A stretch of 64,000 nt of DNA from JANSYL01 sp965229695 (lineage in GTDB: Bacteria > Pseudomonadota > Alphaproteobacteria > Rhodobacterales > Rhodobacteraceae). Made by a program: the position numbers and the translations under genes. The stretch covers positions 1,922,001 through 1,986,000 of the forward strand of contig OZ245921.1 of the NCBI GenBank assembly GCA_965229695.1. Reading direction: 5' to 3'. The notes under the pieces are model-generated. The model did no database searches. It saw only the letters and a list, made by a program, of their open reading frames with translations, and was not told where the DNA came from. Shown one piece after another: positions 7,602-16,897 of the stretch. Numbering within the stretch: the stretch's first letter is position 1; each line of letters opens with the position of its first letter.

Positions 7602-8545
7602 GCGTGGCGTTAAACATCGTTGGGGCTGGGGCCTTTGGCACGGCGTTGGCGATTGCCTATGGCCAGGCCGGGCATCGCGTCACGCTGTGGGCACGGGATC
7701 GGGTGATCCAACTGCGCGCGAGCCGCGAAAACACCCGCCGCCTGCCCGGTATGCGCCTGCCCGAAACCGTGGTGGTGACCGGCGATCTAGCAAGCCTGAC
7801 GGCGGATGTGACCCTACTGGCCCTGCCGACCCAAACCCTGGCGGGGTTCTTGGGGGACCATGATCTGCCGGGGAAGACCGTGGTTTCGACCGCTAAGGGC
7901 ATTGATCTGCGCAGCGGGCGGCGGCCCACCCAAGTGATCGCCGATGCGCTGCCCCATGCCACTGTCGCCCAACTGACTGGGCCAAGCTTTGCTGTGGATA
8001 TCGCCCAGGGCCTGCCCACGGCCCTGACGCTCGCCTGCGCGGATGAGATGCGCGCGACCGCCCTGCAACAGGCGCTGACGACCCCCAGCCTGCGCCTCTA
8101 TCGCAGCCCGGATGTGGTGGGGGCCGAACTGGGGGGCGCGCTGAAAAACGTGATGGCGGTTGCTGCGGGGGCTGTGATCGGCGCGGGCCTTGGCGAAAGC
8201 GCGCGCGCCGCCCTGATCGCGCGCGGCTTTGCGGAAATGACCCGGGTTGCCGTCGATGCGGGGGCCGATCAAGGCACGTTGACTGGGCTTTCCGGCCTGG
8301 GGGATTTGGTTCTGACCTGCGGCTCAGAAAAATCGCGCAACTTTCGCTTTGGCGCGGCCCTTGCCCAAGGCAAGACATTGCCCGAGGATGTTACCGTCGA
8401 GGGCTTGCACACCGCCCGGCAACTGGCGGCCAACCCAAAGATCGACACGCCCATCGCCGATGCGGTTGCGGCTTTGGCCGATGGGGCGATGGATATTGGG
8501 CAGATTTTGGATAGGCTCCTATCACGCCCCCTGAAACCGGAGTGA
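7598..8545 (+). CDS. gpsA: NAD(P)-dependent glycerol-3-phosphate dehydrogenase
   Basis: GpsA reduces dihydroxyacetone phosphate to sn-glycerol 3-phosphate for phospholipid synthesis in the cytoplasm. The 315-residue product starts with the Rossmann loop GAGAFGTALA (about residues 7-16). It carries TGPSFAVD at about 128-135, the catalytic-lysine region GGALKNVMAVAAG and the C-terminal GLGDLVLTC and EGLHTA motifs. Length fits the family. The ATG lies inside the tsaD stop (ATGA), so the two are almost certainly co-transcribed, an arrangement common in this lineage. Confidence 0.96.
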   Translation: MSVALNIVGAGAFGTALAIAYGQAGHRVTLWARDRVIQLRASRENTRRLPGMRLPETVVVTGDLASLTADVTLLALPTQTLAGFLGDHDLPGKTVVSTAKGIDLRSGRRPTQVIADALPHATVAQLTGPSFAVDIAQGLPTALTLACADEMRATALQQALTTPSLRLYRSPDVVGAELGGALKNVMAVAAGAVIGAGLGESARAALIARGFAEMTRVAVDAGADQGTLTGLSGLGDLVLTCGSEKSRNFRFGAALAQGKTLPEDVTVEGLHTARQLAANPKIDTPIADAVAALADGAMDIGQILDRLLSRPLKPE

Positions 8546-8551
8546 CCTGCG

Positions 8552-8971
8552 ATGCGGTATTGGCTGTTCAAATCGGAACCCTCCACCTGGTCGTGGGACC
8601 AGCAGGTTGCCAAGGGTGATCAGGGCGAGGAATGGGATGGCGTCCGCAACTATCAGGCCCGCAATTTCATGCGCGAGATGGCGATTGGCGACCGCGGCTT
8701 TTTCTACCATTCGCAGTCGGAGAAGGCGGTGGTGGGTGTGGTCGAAGTGATGGCCGAGGCGCATCAAGACAGCACAACCGATGATGAGCGTTGGGAATGC
8801 GTTGATATCAAAGCGATTGGTCCCATGCCGACGCCCGTGACCCTGGACCAAATCAAAGCGCGCGAAGATTTGGCCGAGATGGTCTTGGTCAGAAACTCCC
8901 GGCTTTCGGTGCAGCCGGTGTCCGAGGCTGAATGGGCCATCATCTGTGCGATGGGCGGTTATGGCGGTTAG
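8552..8971 (+). CDS. EVE-domain protein
   Basis: This 139-residue protein is a single EVE domain, a PUA-like fold predicted to bind modified nucleic-acid bases. The signatures are RYWLFKSEPSTWSW at the start, WDGVRNYQARNFMREM (about residues 29-44), GDRGFFYHS and the C-terminal LVLRNSRLSV-like segment with VSEAEW. Stand-alone EVE proteins of this size are widespread and their exact ligand is unknown. It follows gpsA after six bases, and the next gene starts 14 bases downstream, so it probably belongs to the tsaD-gpsA operon. Confidence 0.92.
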   Translation: MRYWLFKSEPSTWSWDQQVAKGDQGEEWDGVRNYQARNFMREMAIGDRGFFYHSQSEKAVVGVVEVMAEAHQDSTTDDERWECVDIKAIGPMPTPVTLDQIKAREDLAEMVLVRNSRLSVQPVSEAEWAIICAMGGYGG

Positions 8972-8985
8972 GCGTCGATAACGCC

Positions 8986-9879
8986 ATGTCCGAGTTTTGG
9001 TATCTGTGTTCAAACGGGCGCTGCGGTACGCAGTTTTTGGCCCGCAGTCTGGCAGAACAGCTGCCCGAGGCTGTGGTGATCCATGAACGTTTTGGCCAGC
9101 ATTTCGCCCCGAGAGAGGTGTTTCGCGACCCCACCGCCATGGCGCATCAGGTTTCGCAAAGCGGGCGGTTGCAGGGGTTTCTAACCGACATCGAAGACGT
9201 GCTGGCCTCGGGCCAACGGTTCATCTTTTGCGGCTGGCCGGGTTTCGCCTGGCTCGACTATTTCCAAGATCGCTATGGCGCGGCGTTCCGGTTTTTACAT
9301 CTGACCCGCAACCCTTATGAAAACGCGGCCTCGCACGCGACCCATCAGCCGATGCAGGCTGAGGCGCTAAGCATCATCGAACGGCGTTGTAAGATTTTTC
9401 CCGGCGATCCCAACACGCAGTTTCCCGCGTTTGCCGAAATGTCAGGGGCGTTTTCGCTGCTCGATCGGCATCTTTACCATTGGTTGGAGCTGACCGCCGA
9501 CGCTTGCGACCACAGCGACGCGCCGGGCTATCGCGGCCATGCGCGATTTGAAGATGTCTTTGGCGACCCGGCCAAAATGAACGCCTTTCTAAGTCAAATT
9601 GCAGGCAGGCCGGTGGCGCTGGATCGGGTAGAGCCCTTTGATCGGGTGCATCGGGCGGCCCCTTGGCGTTTGAACCTGACCGTACATCCCAAGCTGCGGC
9701 TCGAGGTTGACCGCTTGGCCCGCAGCCTTGGCTATACGCAAGCTGATCTGGACGCTGCCTGCGACCCCGCAAGCCTGGCCGCACGCTATCGGCAGAAACG
9801 CTTTGACTTGCCCTGCGATCCCGCCATCCCGGTGATCGACCCGGGGCCAGGCACCGATAAGAAAGCCGATAAGAAATAG
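8986..9879 (+). CDS. Sulfotransferase-like protein
   Basis: The 297-residue product has a sulfotransferase-like fold: an N-terminal phosphosulfate-binding-like loop NGRCGTQ at residues 10-16, and the later HLTRNPYENAASH segment, which matches the 3'-phosphate-binding strand and helix of PAPS enzymes (usual pattern RDPxxxxxS). The acceptor substrate is unknown. The ATG at 8986 places the start just after the EVE gene. An upstream in-frame ATG at 8932 would overlap that gene and add no recognisable sequence. The C-terminus is Lys-rich. No carbohydrate or capsule genes are adjacent to suggest a substrate. Confidence 0.65.
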   Translation: MSEFWYLCSNGRCGTQFLARSLAEQLPEAVVIHERFGQHFAPREVFRDPTAMAHQVSQSGRLQGFLTDIEDVLASGQRFIFCGWPGFAWLDYFQDRYGAAFRFLHLTRNPYENAASHATHQPMQAEALSIIERRCKIFPGDPNTQFPAFAEMSGAFSLLDRHLYHWLELTADACDHSDAPGYRGHARFEDVFGDPAKMNAFLSQIAGRPVALDRVEPFDRVHRAAPWRLNLTVHPKLRLEVDRLARSLGYTQADLDAACDPASLAARYRQKRFDLPCDPAIPVIDPGPGTDKKADKK

Positions 9880-9907
9880 GAGGGCCCCGACCGCCAGAGC
9901 CCTCCTT
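9878..9907 (+). terminator. Possible terminator after the sulfotransferase gene
   Basis: AGGAGGGC (9878-9885) can pair with GCCCTCCT (9899-9906), partly overlapping the stop codon. The T-run that follows is very short, so termination efficiency is doubtful. Confidence 0.35.
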
Positions 9908-10046
9908 CCACCCACGCGCATCTCGCTCCGCACGTGTTCGAATATCGGGCCCTACCATCCTGGCCGGGCAGGGCGGATATACCGGCTTGGCCCCATCGGA
10001 TCAAAGACTTAGCGCGCCAGATTTGACCGGTATTTGCCTCAAATGA

Positions 10047-10069
10047 AAACGGCCCGCGCGGGGCGGGCC
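10047..10069 (-). terminator. Rho-independent terminator for the DUF2853 gene
   Basis: On the minus strand GGCCCGC pairs with GCGGGCC across a 5-base loop and is followed by TTTTC. It lies about 30 bases beyond the DUF2853 stop codon. Confidence 0.75.
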
Positions 10070-10097
10070 GGTTCAAGCTGGAAAACGCGTCGGCGGG

Positions 10098-10439
10098 TTA
10101 GCCGTAAACGCTTTCTTTCCCGAAATGCTTGGTCAGCATGTAATAGACGACCGCGCGGTACTTGTTGCGCTCGGATTTGCCATAGGTCTCGATCACGCTG
10201 TTGATCGCGGCCATCAGTTCCGGCCCGTCGGACAGGCCAAGCTTTTTGATGAGGAAGTTGTTCTTCACGGTCTCAAGCTCATGATCTTGGCTGCCCGCAA
10301 CGGTCGAGGCATCCGCATCATAAATTGCCGGGCCGCAGCCGATGGTCACTTTGGTCAGCAGGTCCATATCCGGTTCCATGCCGCATTTGTTGCGCAGGTC
10401 TTCGGCGTATTGCGCGATCAAGTCGTCTCTTTTGCCCAT
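10098..10439 (-). CDS. DUF2853 family protein
   Basis: This 113-residue cytoplasmic protein matches the DUF2853 family, a small all-helical domain common in alphaproteobacteria and marine bacteria. Recognisable segments are the N-terminal LIAQYAEDLRNK, the central IYDADASTVAGSQDHELETVK (shown only in part here: residues near 40-58) and the C-terminal YRAVVYYMLTKHFGKESVYG. No function is established. It is followed by a good terminator and stands 133 bases from the HD gene, so it may be expressed on its own. Confidence 0.88.
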   Translation of the reverse strand: MGKRDDLIAQYAEDLRNKCGMEPDMDLLTKVTIGCGPAIYDADASTVAGSQDHELETVKNNFLIKKLGLSDGPELMAAINSVIETYGKSERNKYRAVVYYMLTKHFGKESVYG

Positions 10440-10572
10440 GGCTTATCAGTCTCCCCATCAAATATGTCTGATCACCGTGGCATCGGCGATGCTGCCCGGA
10501 ACGTTAGCCGAGCCGCTAGCATGCCAAAAGGTATTATTTCCCGTAGGTGTGATTTTGCGGGGCCGCGCGACC

Positions 10573-11175
10573 CTAGGCTGCAACCAGAGGCGAAACATAC
10601 CCTTCCTGCAACACGTCAGGGTCGTAGGCTTTGCGGCTGAACACCTGGCGCAGCATCGGCTCGAAATGCTCCAAGGGCAGGGTGTCGTAACCGGGGTCAA
10701 AGCTGGATTGATCCCAGCGTTCGCAAAACGCGGCGCAGCTGTCGAAACAGGGATGATCCTTGAAACGGTCCCGCGCGTTGCGATCCCAGCCATAGTGATG
10801 GGCGTAGTAGAGCATCTGAAAAATGCCGTGATGTTCAACCACCCAAGCGACATCCCAGCGCACGAAGGGGCGGATCACCTCGGCTGACATGCGGTCGTGG
10901 TTTTGCGGGGCCAGCCCGTCACCGATATCGTGGCAAAGCGCGCCGATGACCCAATCGATATCAGCCCCGTCCCGTTCGGCGCGTGTCGCCGATTGCAGCC
11001 CATGTTCCAGGCGCGTGATCTTATAGCCCTCCAGCGTGACAGCAGCCTGACGGTTTAGTTCATCCAATACGCGGTCGGCTGTCAGGGCCAGAAAGGGCTT
11101 TTCCAGCTCATGCAGCAGCTCGTATTCTTCTTTGGTGCCGTCTTTCATTTGGGTGAAGTTGACGGTTTGGCTCAT
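10573..11175 (-). CDS. HD-domain protein resembling PhnZ/TmpB mixed-valence diiron oxygenases
   Basis: This 200-residue protein has the metal-ligand order of the HD family: His58, His82-Asp83, His93, His115/116 and a late Asp155 in RWDQSSFD. This six-ligand order fits diiron HD oxygenases such as PhnZ and TmpB, which cleave the C-P bond of 1-hydroxyphosphonates, and also fits some phosphohydrolases. The decisive context is the upstream PhyH-type dioxygenase gene, whose stop overlaps this ATG; PhnY/PhnZ and TmpA/TmpB are exactly such pairs. An N-terminal Glu-Tyr segment (residues 16-19) may correspond to the lid residues of PhnZ, but the spacing does not match clearly. No phosphonate transporter is nearby, so the substrate is open. 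Confidence 0.65.
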   Translation of the reverse strand: MSQTVNFTQMKDGTKEEYELLHELEKPFLALTADRVLDELNRQAAVTLEGYKITRLEHGLQSATRAERDGADIDWVIGALCHDIGDGLAPQNHDRMSAEVIRPFVRWDVAWVVEHHGIFQMLYYAHHYGWDRNARDRFKDHPCFDSCAAFCERWDQSSFDPGYDTLPLEHFEPMLRQVFSRKAYDPDVLQEGYVSPLVAA

Positions 11176-12038
11176 AGTTTCGCCCCTGTTTGGTAAAGCG
11201 CCACGTCGGCCTCGGCCCCGGCGGCCAAAACGGCGGATTGTGCGGCCAGAACCTCGTCATAAAGCGCAAGCGCGCGAGGCTCGAAAAGGGCACTTGGCGC
11301 GGCCACATTGATCCAGCCTTGCTGCCGATCCTGACCTCGGACGAGCATCGCGTAATCGCGCGCCATATCGGCCTGACGTACATCGGGTGTCACATAGCGG
11401 ATCGCGACCCCGATGCGCCGGTCGCCCGAATTGTTCGGAGCCGAAGCATGGAAGCAACGCCCGTGATGCAGCGACATTTCCCCGGGTTTGAGTGGTCCGG
11501 GCACGGCGGCATCCTCATCAACATCGGCGATTTCCTGACCGCGCGACAGAAGGTTGCTGTCAGCAAAGGTGTCAGCGTGATCCACGATGCCGCCCTTGTG
11601 GCTGCCCGGGATGAAGCGCATGCAGCCCGCCTCGACCGACACGTCGGAAAGCGCAAGCCAAGCGGTCACCTCCTCATCGGTTTCACCCATGCCCCAATAG
11701 GTGATGTCTTGGTGCCAACTGACGATGGTTCCATCGCCCGGCTCTTTGATGAAAAGCTCCACCGACCACACCAGAAGATCGGGGCCGAGGATGGTTTCGA
11801 CCGCATCGAGAATGGCTGGTGTTTTGGCAATCTCGGCCAGGAGGGGGATCACCAATTGGCCGTTCACGCGGAAGAATTGCTTTAGGTCATGCCTGCCAGC
11901 GCCATCTGCGTGATTTGCCTCTAGCGCCTCGACCCGCGCGCGCAGGTCGCGGGCGGTATCGGCGCTGAAGGCGCGGACGGGATGCAGGACACCATCGCGG
12001 GCGTAAGTGGCGTGTTGATCTGCGGTTAGCCTGGGCAT
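11172..12038 (-). CDS. Phytanoyl-CoA dioxygenase (PhyH) family Fe(II)/2-oxoglutarate oxygenase
   Basis: This 288-residue enzyme carries the facial triad of the family: the HQD motif with His109 and Asp111, and the distal His197 in FHASAPNNS, followed by Arg207/208, which should bind 2-oxoglutarate. It also has RFIPGSHKGG (about 141-150), typical of PhyH proteins. Such enzymes hydroxylate small molecules using 2-oxoglutarate and oxygen. Its stop codon overlaps the ATG of the HD protein, the arrangement of phosphonate-degrading PhnY/PhnZ and TmpA/TmpB. The substrate cannot be read from the sequence. Alternatives include hydroxylation of other small zwitterions, as in ectoine-type PhyH enzymes. 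Confidence 0.85.
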   Translation of the reverse strand: MPRLTADQHATYARDGVLHPVRAFSADTARDLRARVEALEANHADGAGRHDLKQFFRVNGQLVIPLLAEIAKTPAILDAVETILGPDLLVWSVELFIKEPGDGTIVSWHQDITYWGMGETDEEVTAWLALSDVSVEAGCMRFIPGSHKGGIVDHADTFADSNLLSRGQEIADVDEDAAVPGPLKPGEMSLHHGRCFHASAPNNSGDRRIGVAIRYVTPDVRQADMARDYAMLVRGQDRQQGWINVAAPSALFEPRALALYDEVLAAQSAVLAAGAEADVALYQTGAKL

Positions 12039-12144
12039 GGCAGGGTCTCCTCTCGGATTGCTGCCAGTTAGGCTTGCGCGGCGATGCCCCCCTGTCGCTT
12101 CAGATCACGACACAAGCGATGTCGCGTTTTTGCCAGTCCAGACC

Positions 12145-12876
12145 TTAGCCCAAACGCGCGATGTAATCGGTGGGATCGACAAGGTTGAAGCGGCCAAAAT
12201 AGGCATCGGCTCCGATCTCTACCAGCTCAAGTTGTTGATACTTGGCGATCAGCTGATTGTAGTTGTCGGCCAATACGGTGTTGTTTGGATCCAGATTGGA
12301 AATGCAGGCCAAGCCGGTGTGCGCCGCCGCGACGATATCGATCTGAAGATCGGGCCGAAGATCCAAAAGCGCGGAAACGGTTTTCCAAACATCCCCACTC
12401 CATGCCCCAAGGCGCTCAATCGCGCTGTCGTCGCGGGTCGTGATGTCATAATGGAACGGGCACACATCATGCAGGCAAACGATGCCGTCTTTGCCCATGG
12501 CCTTTTCGGCATTCATGAAATCACGCAGGGCAAATTCAAACAGGTGCATCCCGTCAACAAAGGTTAGGTCCGGCGCCCAGCCCAGTTTGCCCAGCACATT
12601 CGACTCAAAGAACGCATCGCTGGTTTGCTGGAAGAACAGCATTTCGGCGGCGTCGTTAAACACATCCGCCGTGATGGCAAAGTCGGGGTCCACCGCCGCA
12701 TAACTGCAATTGACCTTGGCAATCGACGACCCGGTGCGCGAGCCGATTTCGAGGTACTTCCCAACTTTTCGACGCGCGTGGATTTCGGACAGGACGGTTA
12801 GATAGCTGACATCCGTCATCCGGGGGAAATCCGGATGGTGTTCGATCGAATTCCGGCGGCGTTTACGTCCAAACAT
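12145..12876 (-). CDS. Class I SAM-dependent methyltransferase-like protein
   Basis: The 243-residue product resembles the methyltransferase-24 type. KYLEIGSRTGSSIAK (about residues 39-53) fits the SAM-binding motif I, and DLTFVDGMHLFEFALRDF (about 103-120) matches motif post-II, followed by IVCLHDV. The N-terminus is basic (MFGRKRRRNS). The acceptor is unknown; related proteins occur in glycan and secondary-metabolite loci. It lies between the PhyH gene (106-base gap) and ahcY (93-base gap) on the same strand, so ahcY could supply SAH clearance, but co-transcription is not shown. Confidence 0.7.
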   Translation of the reverse strand: MFGRKRRRNSIEHHPDFPRMTDVSYLTVLSEIHARRKVGKYLEIGSRTGSSIAKVNCSYAAVDPDFAITADVFNDAAEMLFFQQTSDAFFESNVLGKLGWAPDLTFVDGMHLFEFALRDFMNAEKAMGKDGIVCLHDVCPFHYDITTRDDSAIERLGAWSGDVWKTVSALLDLRPDLQIDIVAAAHTGLACISNLDPNNTVLADNYNQLIAKYQQLELVEIGADAYFGRFNLVDPTDYIARLG

Positions 12877-12930
12877 TCGATCTACTCCTGTGTTTACGCG
12901 GCCAGGTGGCCCTCTTTGGCCAAGGTTGCC

Positions 12931-12963
12931 GGGCGCGCATCCAGCGGTGCGGGAGGCGCGCCC
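12931..12963 (-). terminator. Hairpin just beyond ahcY
   Basis: GGGCGCGC (12931-12938) pairs with GCGCGCCC (12956-12963) across a 17-base loop, beginning seven bases after the ahcY stop. No T-run follows on the minus strand, so it is either a weak terminator or an mRNA 3'-end stabiliser. Confidence 0.35.
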
Positions 12964-12969
12964 AAAGCT

Positions 12970-14349
<1,380 letters not shown>

Positions 14350-14439
14350 GGGCGGCGTCCTTCAACTCTGCTCATCCAGCTTTGCGCGGCACATAGCACT
14401 CTGCCCTGCGCCCGGCAATGCGGGCGCGCTGCATTGATC

Positions 14440-14493
14440 GGTGTCAAACACCGCACACGTTTAGCGTGTAATCTTTCACCCACAATTATTGTG
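14440..14493. promoter_or_regulatory. Three inverted repeats between ahcY and the alcohol dehydrogenase gene
   Basis: The divergent intergenic region holds GGTGT-caa-ACACC (14440-14452), ACACG-tttag-CGTGT (14455-14469) and the perfect palindrome CACAAT-t-ATTGTG (14481-14493). The last lies 16 bases before the dehydrogenase start codon and is a good candidate operator. The first two could be operators or leader hairpins. No regulator can be named. Confidence 0.45.
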
Positions 14494-14509
14494 TTTGTGA
14501 GGAATCGCG

Positions 14510-15538
14510 ATGTCCCTTCCCAAGACCATGAAAGCTGCCGTGGTGCCCGCGCTGGGTGCACCGCTGGAAATCCGTGAAGTGCCGGTGCCCGAGATTGGGT
14601 TGGGCCAAGTTCTGATGCGCGTGCGCGCCTCGGGCGTGTGCCATACCGATCTGCACGCCGCCGAAGGTGATTGGCCGGTCAAGCCATCCGCACCATTCAT
14701 CCCAGGGCACGAAGGGGTGGGCGAGGTTGCCGCCGTTGGCCCCGGCGTGGACTTCATCAAAGAAGGCGACCGGATCGGCGCGCCCTGGCTGCACACCGCT
14801 TGCGGGCGGTGCGAGCATTGCGTGGGCGGCTGGGAAACGCTGTGCGAAAGCCAGCAGATGACAGGCTACACGGTGAATGGCGGTTATGCGGAATATGTGG
14901 CCTGCGACGCAAACTATGTTGGCCATCTGCCGGACAATCTGGATTTTGGCCCCGCCGCACCGGTCCTTTGCGCCGGGGTCACGGTTTACAAAGGCCTGAA
15001 GGAGCTTGAGGCCAAACCCGGCGATTGGGTCGCCATTTCGGGCATTGGCGGGCTGGGTCATATGGCGGTGCAATATGCCAAGGCGATGGGCCTGCATGTG
15101 GTGGCTGTTGATATCCATCAAGATAAGTTGGATCTGGCCATCAAATTGGGCGCAGACATGGTGTTGAATGCCGTGGAGCAAGATCCGGTGGCCGAGTTGC
15201 AAGACCTGATGGGTGGGGTGCATGGCGTGCTGGTGACGGCCGTGTCGAACAGCGCCTTTTCGCAAGCCGTCGGCATGTTGCGCCGAAATGGCTTTATGTC
15301 GCTGGTTGGGCTGCCGCCGGGCGATTTCCCGTTGCCGATTTTTGAGATTGTGTTGAAGCGGATCACGGTGCGCGGTTCGATCGTCGGCACGCGGAACGAT
15401 CTGCGCGAGGCGCTGGCCTTTGCGGGCGAGGGGGCGGTGGCCTCTCACTTCGCTTGGGACAAGCTCGAAAACATCAACAGCATTTTCGATAAGATGAAGG
15501 CCGGGCAGATCGACGGTCGTATCGTGATGGAAATCTAA
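14510..15538 (+). CDS. adhP: Zinc-dependent alcohol dehydrogenase (AdhP type)
   Basis: This 342-residue medium-chain dehydrogenase oxidises primary alcohols with NAD+. The catalytic zinc site is seen in SGVCHTDLH and PGHEGVGEV, and the structural zinc site in the four cysteines of HTACGRCEHCVGGWETLC (about residues 92-109). The NAD-binding loop is GIGGLGHMAVQYAK (about 179-192), followed by the acidic DIHQDK that selects NAD over NADP. Length and order match bacterial AdhP. A palindrome lies in its promoter region and a strong terminator follows, so it is probably a single-gene unit. Confidence 0.93.
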   Translation: MSLPKTMKAAVVPALGAPLEIREVPVPEIGLGQVLMRVRASGVCHTDLHAAEGDWPVKPSAPFIPGHEGVGEVAAVGPGVDFIKEGDRIGAPWLHTACGRCEHCVGGWETLCESQQMTGYTVNGGYAEYVACDANYVGHLPDNLDFGPAAPVLCAGVTVYKGLKELEAKPGDWVAISGIGGLGHMAVQYAKAMGLHVVAVDIHQDKLDLAIKLGADMVLNAVEQDPVAELQDLMGGVHGVLVTAVSNSAFSQAVGMLRRNGFMSLVGLPPGDFPLPIFEIVLKRITVRGSIVGTRNDLREALAFAGEGAVASHFAWDKLENINSIFDKMKAGQIDGRIVMEI

Positions 15539-15544
15539 CAAAGC

Positions 15545-15582
15545 CGCCCCCGGAGGACTCAGGTTATCCGGGGGCGTCTTTT
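15545..15582 (+). terminator. Rho-independent terminator of the alcohol dehydrogenase gene
   Basis: CGCCCCCGGA (15545-15554) pairs perfectly with TCCGGGGGCG (15567-15576) and is followed by TCTTTT. It starts six bases after the stop codon. Confidence 0.9.
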
Positions 15583-15584
15583 AA

Positions 15585-15674
15585 TCAGCCTTTGGATGGG
15601 GTTTTCTTGCCGTCGCCGGGGATCATCGGGTTCGCCGGTTCATCCTTGTTGGGTTCTTTTTTTGCGCCAGACAT
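15585..15674 (-). CDS. 29-residue Lys/Pro-rich small protein
   Basis: A short frame encodes a hydrophilic peptide that begins MSGAKKEPNKDEP and ends GKKTPSKG. It is supported by a well-placed ribosome site (GGGAG, six bases before the ATG) and by the protein-like mix of Lys, Pro, Gly and Asn in a region that is otherwise non-coding. The same frame stays open upstream to 15887, but that part overlaps the next gene's start on the other strand and lacks a good start. Function is unknown and no domain is recognised. Confidence 0.5.
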   Translation of the reverse strand: MSGAKKEPNKDEPANPMIPGDGKKTPSKG

Positions 15675-15816
15675 GACTGTCTCCCTTGTTGCATTGTGCA
15701 CGTGAGGGGGAACGCTAGCAGTGCAATCGCGATTCGCGCAGATTAATCGCGCTGCGGGATACCCTCCCTTGCCAAGGCTTGTTAGAGCTTGGCCTAGGAT
15801 AGCGCTTGGATGCCCG

Positions 15817-16419
15817 ATGCCGAAAACTGCCCCCCGCGCCTGGCAACGCATGTTGTCTGGCCGACGCCTTGATTTGTTGGACCCCACGCCTGTCGATGTG
15901 GAGATCGAAGATATCGCCCATGGCTTGGCCTTTGTCGCGCGCTGGAACGGGCAAACGCGTGGGGATTATGCCTATTCCGTGGCTGAACACGCCCTGTTGG
16001 TCGAGGCGATTTGCGGGCGACTCAAACCCGATTGGCCCGCGAAATGGCGGTTGGCCGCGCTGCTACACGACGCCCCGGAATATGTGATCGGTGATATGAT
16101 TTCGCCGGTGAAAGCGGCGGTGGGGCCGGGTTATGGCGCGCTTGATGAGCGGTTGACCGCTGCGATCCACTTGCGCTTTGGCTTGCCCGCGCAACTGCCC
16201 AAAACCGTCAAAGCCCTGATCAAAAAGGCCGACAAAATCTCGGCCTGGCTGGAGGCGACGCAACTGGCCGGGTTCGAGATCACCGAGGCGAACAAGTTCT
16301 TTGGCACCCCGCCCGATGCCGTGATCGATGGTCTGACCCTGATCCTGCGCCCCCCGGTTGAGGTGCGCACGGCCTTTACCAAACGCCATGAAGAATTGTT
16401 GGAAGCCTGCGATGTCTGA
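15817..16419 (+). CDS. HD-domain hydrolase (YfbR-like)
   Basis: The 200-residue product has the HD signature: His in YSVAEHALLVEAI, the LAALLHDAPEYVIGDM block with the HD pair, and a late Asp in IKKADKISAWLEATQ. This order and the EY next to the HD pair match YfbR-type 5'-deoxynucleotidases, which dephosphorylate dNMPs, so nucleotide turnover is likely but not certain. The ATG at 15817 fits the family N-terminus (PRAWQRMLSGRRLDLLDP). An earlier in-frame ATG at 15721 would add 32 residues of unlikely composition. Its end overlaps the next gene by eight bases. Confidence 0.8.
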   Translation: MPKTAPRAWQRMLSGRRLDLLDPTPVDVEIEDIAHGLAFVARWNGQTRGDYAYSVAEHALLVEAICGRLKPDWPAKWRLAALLHDAPEYVIGDMISPVKAAVGPGYGALDERLTAAIHLRFGLPAQLPKTVKALIKKADKISAWLEATQLAGFEITEANKFFGTPPDAVIDGLTLILRPPVEVRTAFTKRHEELLEACDV

Positions 16420-16897
16420 TCTGATCGTGCGCCCCGCCGCACCCATTGACGCTGGCCCGATGGCGCGGCTGTTGAACCAGATTATTGAAACCGGCGGCAC
16501 CACCGCGATCACCGAACCCGTCAGCGCCCAGGTGATGCGCGACTTGCAGGAGCATGAAGGCGCCCATTGGGCTGTGGCCGAAAAAGATGGCGAGATTGTT
16601 GGATTTCAGTGGATCGAACCCAATGATGCCCTGCCCCCTGAGGCTGCCGATATCGCCACCTTTGTGCAAGAGGGGCGCACCGGGCTTGGCATTGGGTCCG
16701 CGCTGTTTTCCGTCACCGAGGCTGCGGCCCGCGAGATGGGGTATGAATGGATCAACGCCAATATCCGCGCCGATAACGAAGGCGGGTTGATTTACTATCA
16801 GTCGCGCGGGTTTCGCGATTGGAAGCGCGTGGAAAAGGTCGAGATCGCAGCGGGCCTGATCGTGGATAAAATCTGGAAACGCTACGATCTCGACTAA
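16412..16897 (+). CDS. GNAT-family N-acetyltransferase
   Basis: This 161-residue protein is a single GNAT domain. The acetyl-CoA loop region is VQEGRTGLGIGSALFSVTEAAARE (residues near 82-105, with the GxGxG/A core GLGIGSAL), and the C-terminal NEGGLIYYQSRGFRDWKR segment is typical of the fold. It resembles the phosphinothricin/methionine-sulfone acetyltransferase group in overall layout, but the substrate is not determined. The ATG lies inside the 3' end of the HD hydrolase gene (overlap 16412-16419), so translation is probably coupled. Confidence 0.85.
   Translation: MSDLIVRPAAPIDAGPMARLLNQIIETGGTTAITEPVSAQVMRDLQEHEGAHWAVAEKDGEIVGFQWIEPNDALPPEAADIATFVQEGRTGLGIGSALFSVTEAAAREMGYEWINANIRADNEGGLIYYQSRGFRDWKRVEKVEIAAGLIVDKIWKRYDLD

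Noticed and set aside
14350..14509. A SAH or SAM riboswitch in the ahcY leader
   Set aside because: The leader contains hairpins but I could not match the conserved core of the SAH or SAM/SAH riboswitches; a covariance-model search would decide.
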